The position numbers and the translations under genes are program-made. A stretch of DNA of 64,000 bases. Source: CAZFYZ01 sp964523735 (GTDB lineage Bacteria; Armatimonadota; UBA5829). How positions within the stretch are numbered: position 1 is the first letter of the stretch; every line of letters starts with the position of its first letter. The stretch lies in assembly GCA_964523735.1 (NCBI GenBank), contig CAZFYZ010000005.1:10608-74607 (forward strand). Reading direction: 5' to 3'. Shown here in pieces: positions 48,431 through 57,352 of this stretch. A model generated the notes under the pieces. The model was not told the origin of the DNA and ran no database searches. It saw only the letters and a list, made by a program, of their open reading frames with translations.

Positions 48431-48511
48431 TCAAAAGTCCGAAGTCGAAAGTCGAAAGCCCGCCCCTAGTGGCGGTTCCCTTCATTCCACTTTCCACTTT
48501 CGACTTTCCAC
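48429..48511. repeat. 7-bp degenerate array, inverted pair, ruvA-ruvB gap
   Basis: Left: AGTCAAA AGTCCGA AGTCGAA AGTCGAA (48429-48456). Right: ATTCCAC TTTCCAC TTTCGAC TTTCCAC (48484-48511). CCGAGG follows the right arm just as after the hisG-ruvA array. ruvA's TAG overlaps the first unit. Confidence 0.9.
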
Positions 48512-48523
48512 TCCGAGGAATCG

Positions 48524-49549
48524 ATGGACTTCGAAGATCGGCTGGTGTCCCCGGCTGAGAGGGACGAGGATAAGGAGATCGAGTTCTCGCTGCGGCCGCG
48601 ACGGCTGAGCGAGTTCATCGGACGCGAGAAGATCAAGGAGAGTCTCTGCGTCTACATCGAGGCCGCGCGTCAGCGGGACGAGCCACTCGATCACGTCCTC
48701 CTCTACGGACCTCCCGGACTCGGCAAGACCACCCTCGCCTACATCCTCGCAAACGAAATGGACGCGCCCATGCGCTCGACATCCGGTCCCGCAATCGAAC
48801 GGCCCGGCGACCTGGCGGCAATCCTTACCAATATCGAACCCAACAGCGTCCTCTTTATAGATGAAATACACAGGCTCAACCGGGCTGTGGAAGAAATACT
48901 GTACCCGGCTATGGAGGACTACCAGATCGACCTCGTGATCGGGAAAGGCCCCGCCGCACGCTCGATCAACCTCCCCCTGCCGAAGTTCACGCTGATAGGC
49001 GCGACTACCCGCGCGGGGCTTATCACGGCGCCTTTGCGTGGGCGGTTCGGGATAGTCTACAACTTTGAGTTCTACAGTATTGAGAATCTTAAGACTATAG
49101 TTGCCCGCTCTGCGGGAATACTGGGGATAGAGATAACTGACGAGGGAGCTTACGAGATCGCGAGCCGCTCCAGGGGCACACCCCGTATAGCCAACCGCGT
49201 GCTGCGGAGGGTGCGGGACTATGCCCAGGTGCGGGCCGATGGAGCCATCGATCAGAAAGTGGCGACCGCCGGTCTCGAAATGCTCGAGATCGACGAACAA
49301 GGCCTCGATGACGCGGACCGCCGGCTCCTTCGCACGGTCATTGAGAAGTTTGAGGGCGGCCCTGTCGGCATCGAGACAATAGCATCGGCTATCGGCGAGG
49401 AGCGCGACACTATCGAGGACGCTCACGAGCCGTATCTTATACAGATAGGCTTTTTGAACAGGACGCCTCGCGGTCGAGTAGCGACTAAGCGAGCATACGA
49501 TCATCTGGGCCTCACGCCCAAGCCCGGCTCGCAGGCGGGGCTGTTCTAA
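48524..49549 (+). CDS. ruvB: Holliday junction helicase subunit RuvB
   Basis: RuvB is the AAA+ motor that branch-migrates junctions with RuvA. The 341-residue protein has Walker A GPPGLGKTTLA (about residues 64-74), Walker B FIDEIHRLNRAVEEILYPAMED, sensor 1 LIGATTRAGLITAPLRGRF, the arginine-finger region, and the winged helix GPVGIETIASAIGEERDTIEDAHEPYLIQIGFLNRTPRGRVAT. The ATG at 48524 follows the CCGAGG of the repeat array. It is 93 bp behind ruvA. Confidence 0.98.
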   Translation: MDFEDRLVSPAERDEDKEIEFSLRPRRLSEFIGREKIKESLCVYIEAARQRDEPLDHVLLYGPPGLGKTTLAYILANEMDAPMRSTSGPAIERPGDLAAILTNIEPNSVLFIDEIHRLNRAVEEILYPAMEDYQIDLVIGKGPAARSINLPLPKFTLIGATTRAGLITAPLRGRFGIVYNFEFYSIENLKTIVARSAGILGIEITDEGAYEIASRSRGTPRIANRVLRRVRDYAQVRADGAIDQKVATAGLEMLEIDEQGLDDADRRLLRTVIEKFEGGPVGIETIASAIGEERDTIEDAHEPYLIQIGFLNRTPRGRVATKRAYDHLGLTPKPGSQAGLF

Positions 49550-49554
49550 GCCTG

Positions 49555-49664
49555 GACTTTTGACTTTGGACTGCTATTGCCGTTGTTTCGGGGACACCCT
49601 GTCCCGAAACCACCGGGCACTTGGTCCGGACTTTCGACTTTGTGACTTTGGACTTTCGACTATC
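49555..49664. repeat. 7-bp degenerate array pair enclosing a second hairpin, ruvB-TPR gap
   Basis: Left: GACTTTT GACTTTG GACTGCT (49555-49575). Right: GACTTTC GACTTTG, one extra T, GACTTTG GACTTTC GACTATC (49629-49664), ending right at the next ATG. Unlike most pairs here, both arms are in the same orientation. Between them lies another palindrome, GTTTCGGGGAC/GTCCCGAAAC (49585-49610), similar to one at 57063-57111. Confidence 0.8.
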
Positions 49665-50828
49665 ATGAAATGCCCGACGTGCGGTACCAATAACGGAAGA
49701 ACCAACAAGTTCTGCAGAGGCTGCGGCACAAGGCTTGACGTGATCAAGCCTCCGGACGCGGACCTGCACGACGCCACTTGCCCGCCGGATGATATAGCCC
49801 GGGGCGAGGAGCTTTTCGAGGTCTGGCAGCTATACTCGGCGGATGAGCTCGACGCTGCCCTCGAGAAGGTCCAGCAGATCATCGAGTGCAACGCCGAGAG
49901 CGCGTCGGCGCACTCCATACGGTCGCTCATATACCAGCGCCAGGCCGAAGAGAAGTTCAAGGCCGGCGCCGAGGACGAGGGGCGGGGGCTGCTGGAGCTG
50001 GCTATCCTCGAGTACGACCGAATAGTCGAACTCAACCCGGACAGCACGGCGGACAAAGAGAAGCTGGCGTCGCTCCGCCTGCAGCTTCTGGGACGGAAGC
50101 GGGCGGCCTCGAAGAGTCCCCTAATCAAGTTCCGCCAAGCATTCGACGCGGTGCCGCTGCAGTGGAGAGTAGCTTTTGGAGTATTCCTGCTTGTGCTGGT
50201 GGTTCTGATCATCGCGATGCCCGACGGCAGTAGGCGAGTCTCCGCCAGGCCCGCCGCGGGAGCGCAAGCCTCAGTTACACCAAGCACAAGAATCAGCACT
50301 GCGGCCACGGCAAGCGACGAACCCGCCGTGGCGAGCCCGGACTCGCCGGCGTCGCTCAGGGTATACACTTTCCCCCGGGTCGAGGAAACCAGGCCCGACT
50401 ACGGCGCGGCCGCCGGTTCAGGCACTGCCCCGCCTCGGCCCAGGGATGACCGGATCAAGATGCCCGACGAACCCGTGAGGCTGCCCTCGGCTCTGGCTGA
50501 TGTGAAAGTAGTCCCGGCCCGGCCGCCTGCTCCCAAGAAGCCTGCTAACGGAGCAGCCAGGCCAGAGCCTGCGAGGCCGGCTGAAGTAGAGCCCAGGTCG
50601 CAGCCGGGGGATGAAACGCCGGACGGCGGGTCAACGCTGGCGACGGCCATTGAGCTGCGCAACCAGGGCCGCACAGACGAAGCTCTCGATGTCGCCGAGC
50701 AGGCCCTCAAGTTGTACAACTCCGAAGCTGAAGCCGGGCGCAACAAGACCGAAGCCGAACGCGGAGCAGAGAACACGCGCAAGCTTATCAGGCTCTGGAA
50801 GCTAGAGAACGGTGGTAATGGGCAATGA
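49665..50828 (+). CDS. Zinc-ribbon/TPR membrane protein, paralogue of 17385
   Basis: This 387-residue protein has an N-terminal zinc ribbon (MKCPTCGTNN, CRGCGTR), a short TPR-like repeat region (residues 60-140), one membrane span at about residues 164-185 (VAFGVFLLVLVVLIIAM), a Pro/Ala-rich stretch and a C-terminal helical tail (ELRNQGRTDEALDVAEQALKLY). The architecture mirrors the 17385-18380 protein, although the detailed sequence does not. The ATG touches the repeat array and no Shine-Dalgarno is seen. Its stop overlaps the next gene as ATGA. Confidence 0.7.
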   Translation: MKCPTCGTNNGRTNKFCRGCGTRLDVIKPPDADLHDATCPPDDIARGEELFEVWQLYSADELDAALEKVQQIIECNAESASAHSIRSLIYQRQAEEKFKAGAEDEGRGLLELAILEYDRIVELNPDSTADKEKLASLRLQLLGRKRAASKSPLIKFRQAFDAVPLQWRVAFGVFLLVLVVLIIAMPDGSRRVSARPAAGAQASVTPSTRISTAATASDEPAVASPDSPASLRVYTFPRVEETRPDYGAAAGSGTAPPRPRDDRIKMPDEPVRLPSALADVKVVPARPPAPKKPANGAARPEPARPAEVEPRSQPGDETPDGGSTLATAIELRNQGRTDEALDVAEQALKLYNSEAEAGRNKTEAERGAENTRKLIRLWKLENGGNGQ

Positions 50829-52684
50829 AATACCGGGGAGCCGTAGCAATAGCTGTCATCTTGGCCGCGCTGCTGGCGGCTCCGTGCGCCGCCGAATCCA
50901 AACGCCCGCTTGTGATGCTCTTCGAGACTTCGCGCGGAGAGCGGGCGGACAAGGAACTGGCGGCCTCTACCACTCGTGCCCTGCGCAACTACCTCCGCGA
51001 AACTCAGCGCGTGGAAGCCGCTATCTTCGACCGGGAATCCCCCACTGTGCTGCGCGCCATCTTGGAGAACAAGCTTACGGCGGACAAGGTCGCGTCCTAC
51101 GCAGACCAGGAGGCGCGCCTGGCGGTTGCGAAGGAGCTGGGTTTCCAGTATGCGGCCGGCGCGGAGATCTCGATCAGAGACGTGAACGTGGTCATGCTCT
51201 CGGACAGCCTGCTGAAGACTCGCCCCGAGGAGAAACCCGAGGGGGAGAAGCCGGCTGAAGAGCCAAAGGTCAAGCCGGACAAGAACGCTGCGCCAACAAC
51301 AACTCACGTGCCGCCTCCCGTGGACGAAAGCAAGAACCAGACCATCACCCAGGTCGAGGTCAAGCTGTGGATGGCGCGTGTGGGCGGCGGCAAGAACTCC
51401 AAATGGGAGGCTACCGGCACCGCGGCGCTTGGCGGGACCACAAGCCGCGACCTCGACAATACCATGCAGTCTGCCGCCAGCAGCGCGGTGCTCGAGATTA
51501 CCAGGCAGGGGCTTGCGGAACTGCCGAGAGTCTCTGCGGTCTCGCCCTCCAACGGCGAAGAATCCACAGCCATAGGCGGCGGCGAACCCCCTACCATCAG
51601 CAAGCCCAGCGCGCTCGAGTATGCCGCGAAGGGCGACGAAAGCCTGCGCGGCGGCGACCTGGCGGTAGCTATCGAGCAGTACTCCAAGGCAGTGAACGCA
51701 GACCCGGGCAGCCACCCTCTGCGCATCAAGCTTGCCGAGGCCTATGCTCGCAAGGGCATGTTTACCGAAGCCGAGGAAGTCCTCGCCCGCGCGGTAGAGA
51801 ATGGCGCTTCCCCGAATATCGTCGCGGACGCCAGAGCGCGCATCGAGAAGATGAATGCGCCAAAGCCCAGCCAGCCGGACCAGCCCACACAGAAGGAAGT
51901 CGTGCGGCCGGAGAACCGCGTGAGTCTCAGCAAGGGACCGAGTCGCACCTCGCCTGCCGGGGCCAAGATCATCGAGGGGGACAAGCTCTGGAACGCAGGC
52001 AACCCCGACGGAGCTTCTGAGGCCTACATGGCGGCGGTCAAGCTCGACCCTTCGGACTGGCGGGCGCATGAGCGGCTGGCGCTGGTGGACGCTTCCATGT
52101 CGCTCTTTGGAGAGAGCCGGAAGGTGCTTGTGGAGCTGAGCCGCGTTCAGCCGAACCCACCGCCGAGCATTGCCGCAAACCGCTATGCCTATCTGCAAGG
52201 TTACTTCGACAGCTACTTCAAGCTGCTGCTGGGGCAGTATGAAAGCACCGGCGCGGACTACGAAAAGCGCATTATCACCCGGGAGAGCTATTACAGTGTT
52301 GTGAAGGGCCTGGCGCTTCGGCTGGAGTCTATGGCGGCATTCCTGGACACGCTGGCCCCGCCGCAGGCCAAGCAGGCCTCGCATCTGCGTAAGGGCATTG
52401 CCTGTGGGCTTATGGCCCAGGCTGCGTCGAGCCTGCGAGACTATCTCGAAACCAACAGCGCCAAGTCGAAGTCCAGTGCGGCTACTTTTGCCGCGCAGGC
52501 GAAATCGGAGCTTGCGGCCGCTGAGAAGCTCGACGCTCCGAAGGCCGCTCCGCCGCCGGCGCCTAAGCCAACTCCTCAGCCGACCACCCAGCCCGCTCCC
52601 GAGCCGACGGCAGAACCAGCAAACGAGCCAGCCCCTGAGCCGGAACCCGAGCCCTCGCCAGACAGCTACCCGGCTGAGCAGTAG
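50825..52684 (+). CDS. Exported TPR protein
   Basis: This 619-residue protein has a signal peptide at residues 1-24 (AVAIAVILAALLAAPCAAE), then an LPS/lipoprotein-assembly-like alpha/beta domain (PLVMLFETSRGERADKELAASTTRALRNYL, a divergent CsgG-like beginning), TPR repeats (GDESLRGGDLAVAIEQYSKAVNADPGS, AYARKGMFTEAEEVLARAVENGAS, GNPDGASEAYMAAVKLDP) and a Pro/Glu tail (PEPTAEPANEPAPEPEPEP). It is coupled to the zinc-ribbon gene by an ATGA overlap, so the pair may be a membrane sensor or scaffold plus periplasmic partner. Function unknown. Confidence 0.7.
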   Translation: MKYRGAVAIAVILAALLAAPCAAESKRPLVMLFETSRGERADKELAASTTRALRNYLRETQRVEAAIFDRESPTVLRAILENKLTADKVASYADQEARLAVAKELGFQYAAGAEISIRDVNVVMLSDSLLKTRPEEKPEGEKPAEEPKVKPDKNAAPTTTHVPPPVDESKNQTITQVEVKLWMARVGGGKNSKWEATGTAALGGTTSRDLDNTMQSAASSAVLEITRQGLAELPRVSAVSPSNGEESTAIGGGEPPTISKPSALEYAAKGDESLRGGDLAVAIEQYSKAVNADPGSHPLRIKLAEAYARKGMFTEAEEVLARAVENGASPNIVADARARIEKMNAPKPSQPDQPTQKEVVRPENRVSLSKGPSRTSPAGAKIIEGDKLWNAGNPDGASEAYMAAVKLDPSDWRAHERLALVDASMSLFGESRKVLVELSRVQPNPPPSIAANRYAYLQGYFDSYFKLLLGQYESTGADYEKRIITRESYYSVVKGLALRLESMAAFLDTLAPPQAKQASHLRKGIACGLMAQAASSLRDYLETNSAKSKSSAATFAAQAKSELAAAEKLDAPKAAPPPAPKPTPQPTTQPAPEPTAEPANEPAPEPEPEPSPDSYPAEQ

Positions 52685-52702
52685 CTTCACGCTTGCCAAG
52701 TG

Positions 52703-52880
52703 CCCCCTCCCGCTTTAGGGGAGGGCCGGGGAGGGGTCCCCCACCTTCGCCGCCGAACAAAGCGCTAGACTTTCACCAAACCTACCCCCTCCCGCTTCAG
52801 GGGAGGGTTGGGGAGGGGCCCTTCCCCCGCGATAGGTTCAGCCGGCCCCAACCTCCCTCATCTTGAGCCCGTCGAAAGAT
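52703..52880. repeat. Two GC-rich palindromic copies and a REP-like word
   Basis: CCCCCTCCCGCTT(T/C)AGGG-type units occur at 52703-52741 and 52785-52821, each with the same purine half GGGAGGG(CC/TT)GGGGAGGGG and therefore stem-forming. At 52858-52880 the word CATCTTGAGCCCGTCGAAAG is a close variant of the in-frame element in rtcA (5134-5159). The block fills the gap between the TPR gene and the restriction gene. Confidence 0.75.
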
Positions 52881-52977
52881 GCCCCCACGTCTCGCCGCCA
52901 TCTAACGCCCCAAGCAGGGATTCAGCCCCAACAGAACGAACAATAGCCTGTCACCCATCAGACTGCACGAGGTTGCT

Positions 52978-55900
52978 ATGCCTGGTCCAGAGCCATTGAC
53001 ATTTGAGACACCGCCTCACCGCAACCAGAACCTCTTCTCCGATCACTATCTCAACACGAACTTGCCTGCGCATACCTACTGGAACAGCCTGCGCGATCCG
53101 GCACAAGGAATGATCCAGGAGATAAGCCGTATATTTGCGTCTTACGTGCCTTCGGAGAATGAGCGGCAGACCGAGGAAGGGTTGGTCATGCCTGTTCTCA
53201 AGCTGCTGGGTCACGACTTTGAGCTGGTGCCGTCGTTGAAGACCCCGGAGGGAGTCTACACACCAGATTATGTGTTCTACAAAGACGCTATAGCCAGGGA
53301 CGCCAACAAGGACCAGATTCTGTGTGACACTCTGCCCCAGCAAGGCGGAATAGGCGTTGGCGACGCGAAGTACTGGGGCCGGCCGCTGGACATAGCAATC
53401 AAGCAAGGCCGGGGCGATGCCCTCTCAAACAAGAATCCCTCCTTCCAAATCTACTACTACATCCTGCACAGCGGCGTCTCGTGGGGCATTCTCACGAACG
53501 GCAAGAAATGGCGTCTATACCACAGGGAAACCGCTCACAAGCTCGATCACTTCTATGAGGTCGATCTTGAGGAACTGGTACAGTCGGGCGATGTGGCACG
53601 CTTCCTCTACTTCTACGCATTCTTCAGACGTGAAGCCTTCGACGAGGGGCCTCTGTCCGTTGCGGCGATCCTGCGAGAGAGCACAGATTACGCTCGCAGC
53701 GTCGGCGACAGCCTCAAGCAACAAGTCTATGATGCACTGAGATATCTAGCTCAAGGCTTCCTCGACTATGGCCCGAACCGCCTCAAAGCCGAGCCTGCTA
53801 CGCTGGACACGATCCACAAGAGTTCGCTTATCCTGCTCTACCGGCTCATCTTCATACTCTATGCCGAGGCGCGCGGCTTACTGCCACTCCGCGAGAGCCA
53901 GCCATACCGCGACACATACAGCCTCTACTCCATCAAGAACCAGGCGGCGGCTGATCTCGACGCGCGGAAGTTCTTCCTCTCGGATAGCGCGTTGCTATGG
54001 CCTCGCCTACAGCAGCTATTCGATGCGATCAACCGCGGCAACCCACCTCTGAGTGTTGCTACTTTCAACGGCGGCCTGTTCGACCCCGACAAGCACAGCT
54101 TCCTCAACAAGAAGGTGGTTGGCGACAAGTGCCTGATGCAGGCTATAGACAAGCTTGCCCGGGTCAACGGCGCATTTGTGGACTATCGCGACCTATCCGT
54201 GCGTCACATGGGCACGATCTATGAAGGCCTTCTGGAGCATCATCTGTGTCCCCTGGACGCGCCGGAAGAAGGATGGACCGTAGAACTCGTGAACGACAAG
54301 GGCGAACGCAAAGCCACAGGCTCTTACTACACGCCCGATTACATTGTGAGCTATATCGTGGATAAGGCGGTTGGGCCGACACTTCAGCGGGCCGTGGACG
54401 GCAAGCAGGCTGACGCTGATAAGGTGCAGGCTGTGCTGGAGGTCAACGTGCTTGATCCCGCTATGGGAAGCGGGCACTTCCTTGTAGAAGCAACCGAGTA
54501 CATCGCACGCTTCCTCGTTGACCTTGGTGTTGCCCCGGAAGGCAAGACAGTAGAGGAGGCCGACCTTGCATTCTGGAAGCGCCGGGTGGTCCAGTCCTGC
54601 GTCTACGGCGTCGATCTGAACCCGCTTGCCGTGGAGCTTGCCAAACTCTCCCTGTGGCTCACAACTGTAGCTAAGGATCGGCCTCTCTCTTTCTTGGATC
54701 ACCACTTGAGGCCCGGCAACTCCTTGGTGGGCGCGCGGCTGGCGGACCTGGAGAAGGCCCCGCAGGCACGCAAAGGTGGCAAGCGGAAGCCTCGCGCTCA
54801 GTTGGCTGAGGAAGCCGGGCAGGGGGCATTCTTCGCCAACCATGACTTTACCTACAAAATGAGCACTGCGGTGAGCAGTATGTGGCTCATTGAGCAAAGC
54901 GCCGCCTCCAATGTGGCGGAGGTAAAGAAGCAGGAGAAGCTTTACGAGCAGCTTCGCAAGATGCTGGTGGGCAAGTATGCGAGGGTGCTGAGCCTTATCA
55001 CTGCCACGCACTTTGGCTTACAGCTTGATGGCTGGGTGCGTTCCACCCTCGTGCAATACGTGACAGGCAACAGCATAGCCGCGTTCCCGAGATTCGAGAA
55101 GCTGCTGGAGCAGTCCGACGAGATAGCGGAGCGCGAGCGGTTCTTTCACTGGGAACTGGAATTTCCAGAGGTCTACTTCGACCGGCACGGCAGAAGGCTG
55201 GGCGAAGACGGCGGCTTCGAAGTCGTGATCGGTAACCCGCCTTATGTCCGGCAGGAACAGCTGGGGCCATATAAGCCCTATCTTGAGCGCCGCTTTGCGA
55301 TGGTCTACAGCGGCCCGGCCGATTTGTACGCTTACTTCTTCGCTCGCGGGGTTCAGGAACTGCAGCGCAATGGCACGCTTGCGTTTATCGCATCCGGCAT
55401 GTTCAGACGGCTGAAATCTGGAGCCCCACTCCGCAGGTTCCTGTCAACCGCGACAACCGTGGAAAGATTGGTTGACTACACAGATCGCCAGCTGTTTTCG
55501 GGTGCCGTGACGTACCCCGTGATTGCTGTTCTTGCCAAGAGAGAACCACCGCCCAGCGGATCAACACTTGTGCTTGAGGCACCAGGTCCATCAGGTTCAA
55601 CAACAGGCCAGCCAACACAGGCCCGTCTCCCGCGCGGTGATGCGCCCTGGGTCTTCTCAGCAGTCGAGCTGCAGCGCCTAATCCACGGCTGGGATGACAC
55701 CTCGCCGCTAAGGGAGATCGTGCAGAGCCGCGTATTCCGAGGGGTGACAACCGGATGCAATGATGCGTTTGTGATAGACCGGTCTACCCGAGACCTGCTG
55801 TTGCGCGACGACGCCAAGTGCAGCGCCATCCTCAAGCCATTCATTCGCGGTGAGGACCTGCATCCGTGGTCGCAGCAGGACGCTGGGAAGTGGCTGATCT

Positions 55901-56733
55901 TCGCGCGTCGCGGCATTGACATCAGTGCATACCCATCAGTCGAAGCGCATCTCTTGCGCTTCCGTGAGCGGCTCGAGCCTAGGCCGCGGTCATGGCCGAC
56001 GGGCAAGGCGTGGCCAGGGCGCAAGCCGGGCAACTACCAGTGGTATGAGATTCAGGACTCAGTGGACTACTATACGGTGTTTGAAGGCTCGCGCATCCAT
56101 TCGACGAAGGTCTCCCTGTATCCGGCATTCTCCCTCCTGGAGGAGCCACGTTACGCCGCAAACACGTCCTACGTCATACCCATCCCGGACTCGGTTATCG
56201 GGCACTATGTTCTCGGTGTGCTCAACTCGCATGTCTGCGAGTACTTCTGCCGCAACGTCTTTGCCCCGAAGCAGAACGGCTACTATGAAGTGCAGCCCGA
56301 GCGCTTGGAACAGATGCCTGTCCCCATCGCGCCAAAGGGAACGGTGGCCACGATGGGGGCCCTGACCCAAGCTCTCAGTGACCAGTGCCGCGCGCGCTAC
56401 GCCCTCCACTGCTGCGTGCGACACCGGCTGAGCACGGATTTCGGCACACCAGATGCGAAACTCAACCAGAAGCTGACCTCGTGGTGGGACATGGACTTCC
56501 CGGCACTGCGGGAGGAGTTGAGGAAAGCGTTCAGAGCGGGGATTCCTGTCGATGAGCGAGACCAGTGGGAAGTCTGGTTTGCCGAACAGCGCGCGGAACA
56601 TGACCGCCTCACGGGAGAAATCATCCAGCTTGAGAGCGAGCTAAACGATCGCGTATACGCGCTGTACGGGCTGAGTAAGGATGAGATCGAGCTGATCGAG
56701 GAGAGCACTAAGTATCACTACGGCCAAGTCTAG
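52978..56733 (+). CDS. Type IIG restriction-modification enzyme (Eco57I-like)
   Basis: This single-chain 1251-residue enzyme combines nuclease and N6-adenine methylase. The N terminus has a PD-(D/E)xK-like nuclease site (TPDYVF near residue 95, then GVGDAKYW near 127). The methylase has motif I DPAMGSGHFLVEA (about 493) and motif IV NPPY (about 752, GNPPYVRQEQ), with VYGVDLNPLAVELAKLSLWL before it. The C-terminal 450 residues should contain the target recognition domain (GVTTGCNDAFVI, NGYYEVQPERLEQMPVP). No separate methylase or other phage-defence gene is next to it. GAGG 5-6 bases before the ATG. Confidence 0.88.
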   Translation: MPGPEPLTFETPPHRNQNLFSDHYLNTNLPAHTYWNSLRDPAQGMIQEISRIFASYVPSENERQTEEGLVMPVLKLLGHDFELVPSLKTPEGVYTPDYVFYKDAIARDANKDQILCDTLPQQGGIGVGDAKYWGRPLDIAIKQGRGDALSNKNPSFQIYYYILHSGVSWGILTNGKKWRLYHRETAHKLDHFYEVDLEELVQSGDVARFLYFYAFFRREAFDEGPLSVAAILRESTDYARSVGDSLKQQVYDALRYLAQGFLDYGPNRLKAEPATLDTIHKSSLILLYRLIFILYAEARGLLPLRESQPYRDTYSLYSIKNQAAADLDARKFFLSDSALLWPRLQQLFDAINRGNPPLSVATFNGGLFDPDKHSFLNKKVVGDKCLMQAIDKLARVNGAFVDYRDLSVRHMGTIYEGLLEHHLCPLDAPEEGWTVELVNDKGERKATGSYYTPDYIVSYIVDKAVGPTLQRAVDGKQADADKVQAVLEVNVLDPAMGSGHFLVEATEYIARFLVDLGVAPEGKTVEEADLAFWKRRVVQSCVYGVDLNPLAVELAKLSLWLTTVAKDRPLSFLDHHLRPGNSLVGARLADLEKAPQARKGGKRKPRAQLAEEAGQGAFFANHDFTYKMSTAVSSMWLIEQSAASNVAEVKKQEKLYEQLRKMLVGKYARVLSLITATHFGLQLDGWVRSTLVQYVTGNSIAAFPRFEKLLEQSDEIAERERFFHWELEFPEVYFDRHGRRLGEDGGFEVVIGNPPYVRQEQLGPYKPYLERRFAMVYSGPADLYAYFFARGVQELQRNGTLAFIASGMFRRLKSGAPLRRFLSTATTVERLVDYTDRQLFSGAVTYPVIAVLAKREPPPSGSTLVLEAPGPSGSTTGQPTQARLPRGDAPWVFSAVELQRLIHGWDDTSPLREIVQSRVFRGVTTGCNDAFVIDRSTRDLLLRDDAKCSAILKPFIRGEDLHPWSQQDAGKWLIFARRGIDISAYPSVEAHLLRFRERLEPRPRSWPTGKAWPGRKPGNYQWYEIQDSVDYYTVFEGSRIHSTKVSLYPAFSLLEEPRYAANTSYVIPIPDSVIGHYVLGVLNSHVCEYFCRNVFAPKQNGYYEVQPERLEQMPVPIAPKGTVATMGALTQALSDQCRARYALHCCVRHRLSTDFGTPDAKLNQKLTSWWDMDFPALREELRKAFRAGIPVDERDQWEVWFAEQRAEHDRLTGEIIQLESELNDRVYALYGLSKDEIELIEESTKYHYGQV

Positions 56734-57062
56734 CGGCAGCGCACTCCGCTGGGCTACTTCAACCAACCGCTCGCCCAGCGATTCCGTTGCTGCGGCGCAC
56801 GTCTCCGGCAACTACGTTACCATTCTATGCTGCGGCACGAACGCAGGGAACTATGCGTCGGAGAGCATTTGGCACCGACGCTAGTTCCCGGGGGACCCGG
56901 CACCAGGGCTTCTCCTGTGTCACCCGCTCCTGCTTCGGTGCAAAAAGCCTCCCGAAGCATACGCTCACGCTGGTTGTCCGCAGTTCGCATGCTCCCTCCC
57001 TTCAGCGCATTCGTCCGGTTCAGCGCCTCAGCGATTCCGCAGCCACCCCGCGCCAATCTTCG

Positions 57063-57111
57063 GTGTTTTGGGAATCTGAGTGGAGCTTGGGGAACGGAGT
57101 TCCCGAAACAC
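57063..57111. repeat. Dispersed hairpin element
   Basis: GTGTTTTGGGAA (57063-57074) and TTCCCGAAACAC (57100-57111) are inverted copies with one mismatch. The inner part GGGGAACGGAGTTCCC matches in layout the element at 49585-49610, so both may be one family. Confidence 0.7.
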
Positions 57112-57160
57112 GCCAGGGCTCTGCACGAGCGCGAATGAGCGCAAGACCCCTCTCCTCCAT

Positions 57161-57188
57161 CACCTGACACCCGTCACCCGACACCCAG
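57161..57188. repeat. 7-bp degenerate array
   Basis: Heptamers CACCTGA CACCCGT CACCCGA CACCCAG. No paired arm seen. Confidence 0.75.
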
Positions 57189-57307
57189 TTAACAACTCGT
57201 GAACAACATTTAGCAGAAATAACCCGCCAGTACGGAGTACTTTTTGCCCTCTGAAACGCCTTGTAATTATGGAGGGTAAATCTTCTCTCCGCTCTCTCCC
57301 TTCCCTT

Positions 57308-57335
57308 CTGTTCACTGTTCACTGTACCCTGTACA
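57308..57335. repeat. 7-bp degenerate array before a small ORF
   Basis: Heptamers CTGTTCA CTGTTCA CTGTACC CTGTACA. GGAGG and the ATG at 57353 follow closely, the usual layout of this family (array, Shine-Dalgarno, start). Confidence 0.8.
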
Positions 57336-57352
57336 CTCAAACGGAGGTTCCC

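Larger units (their letters stand above)
56734..57352. other. Non-coding stretch after the restriction gene
   Basis: About 620 bp without a supported gene. Open frames at 56787-57170 run on both strands and look like shadows. The useful elements are a hairpin with 12-bp arms (57063-57074 with 57100-57111, one mismatch) and two 7-bp arrays (57161-57188 and 57308-57335). The first 300 bases show nothing I can name. Confidence 0.45.

Noticed and set aside
48482..49504. A 340-codon open frame on the minus strand
   Set aside because: It is antisense to ruvB. The reverse frame has no recognisable features.
49560..49664. N-terminal extension of the zinc-ribbon/TPR protein
   Set aside because: The extra residues are encoded by the heptamer array and a hairpin. 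The zinc ribbon begins right at the ATG at 49665.
50399..52699. A 766-codon open frame on the minus strand
   Set aside because: It lies opposite the TPR and zinc-ribbon genes. The forward genes have a signal peptide, zinc knuckles and an ATGA overlap; the reverse frame has a composition rich in Arg, Leu and Gly with no domain, typical of a GC-rich shadow.
56787..57170. Frames of 100-126 codons after the restriction gene, on both strands
   Set aside because: They overlap each other and a repeat hairpin, with no start signal or motif.
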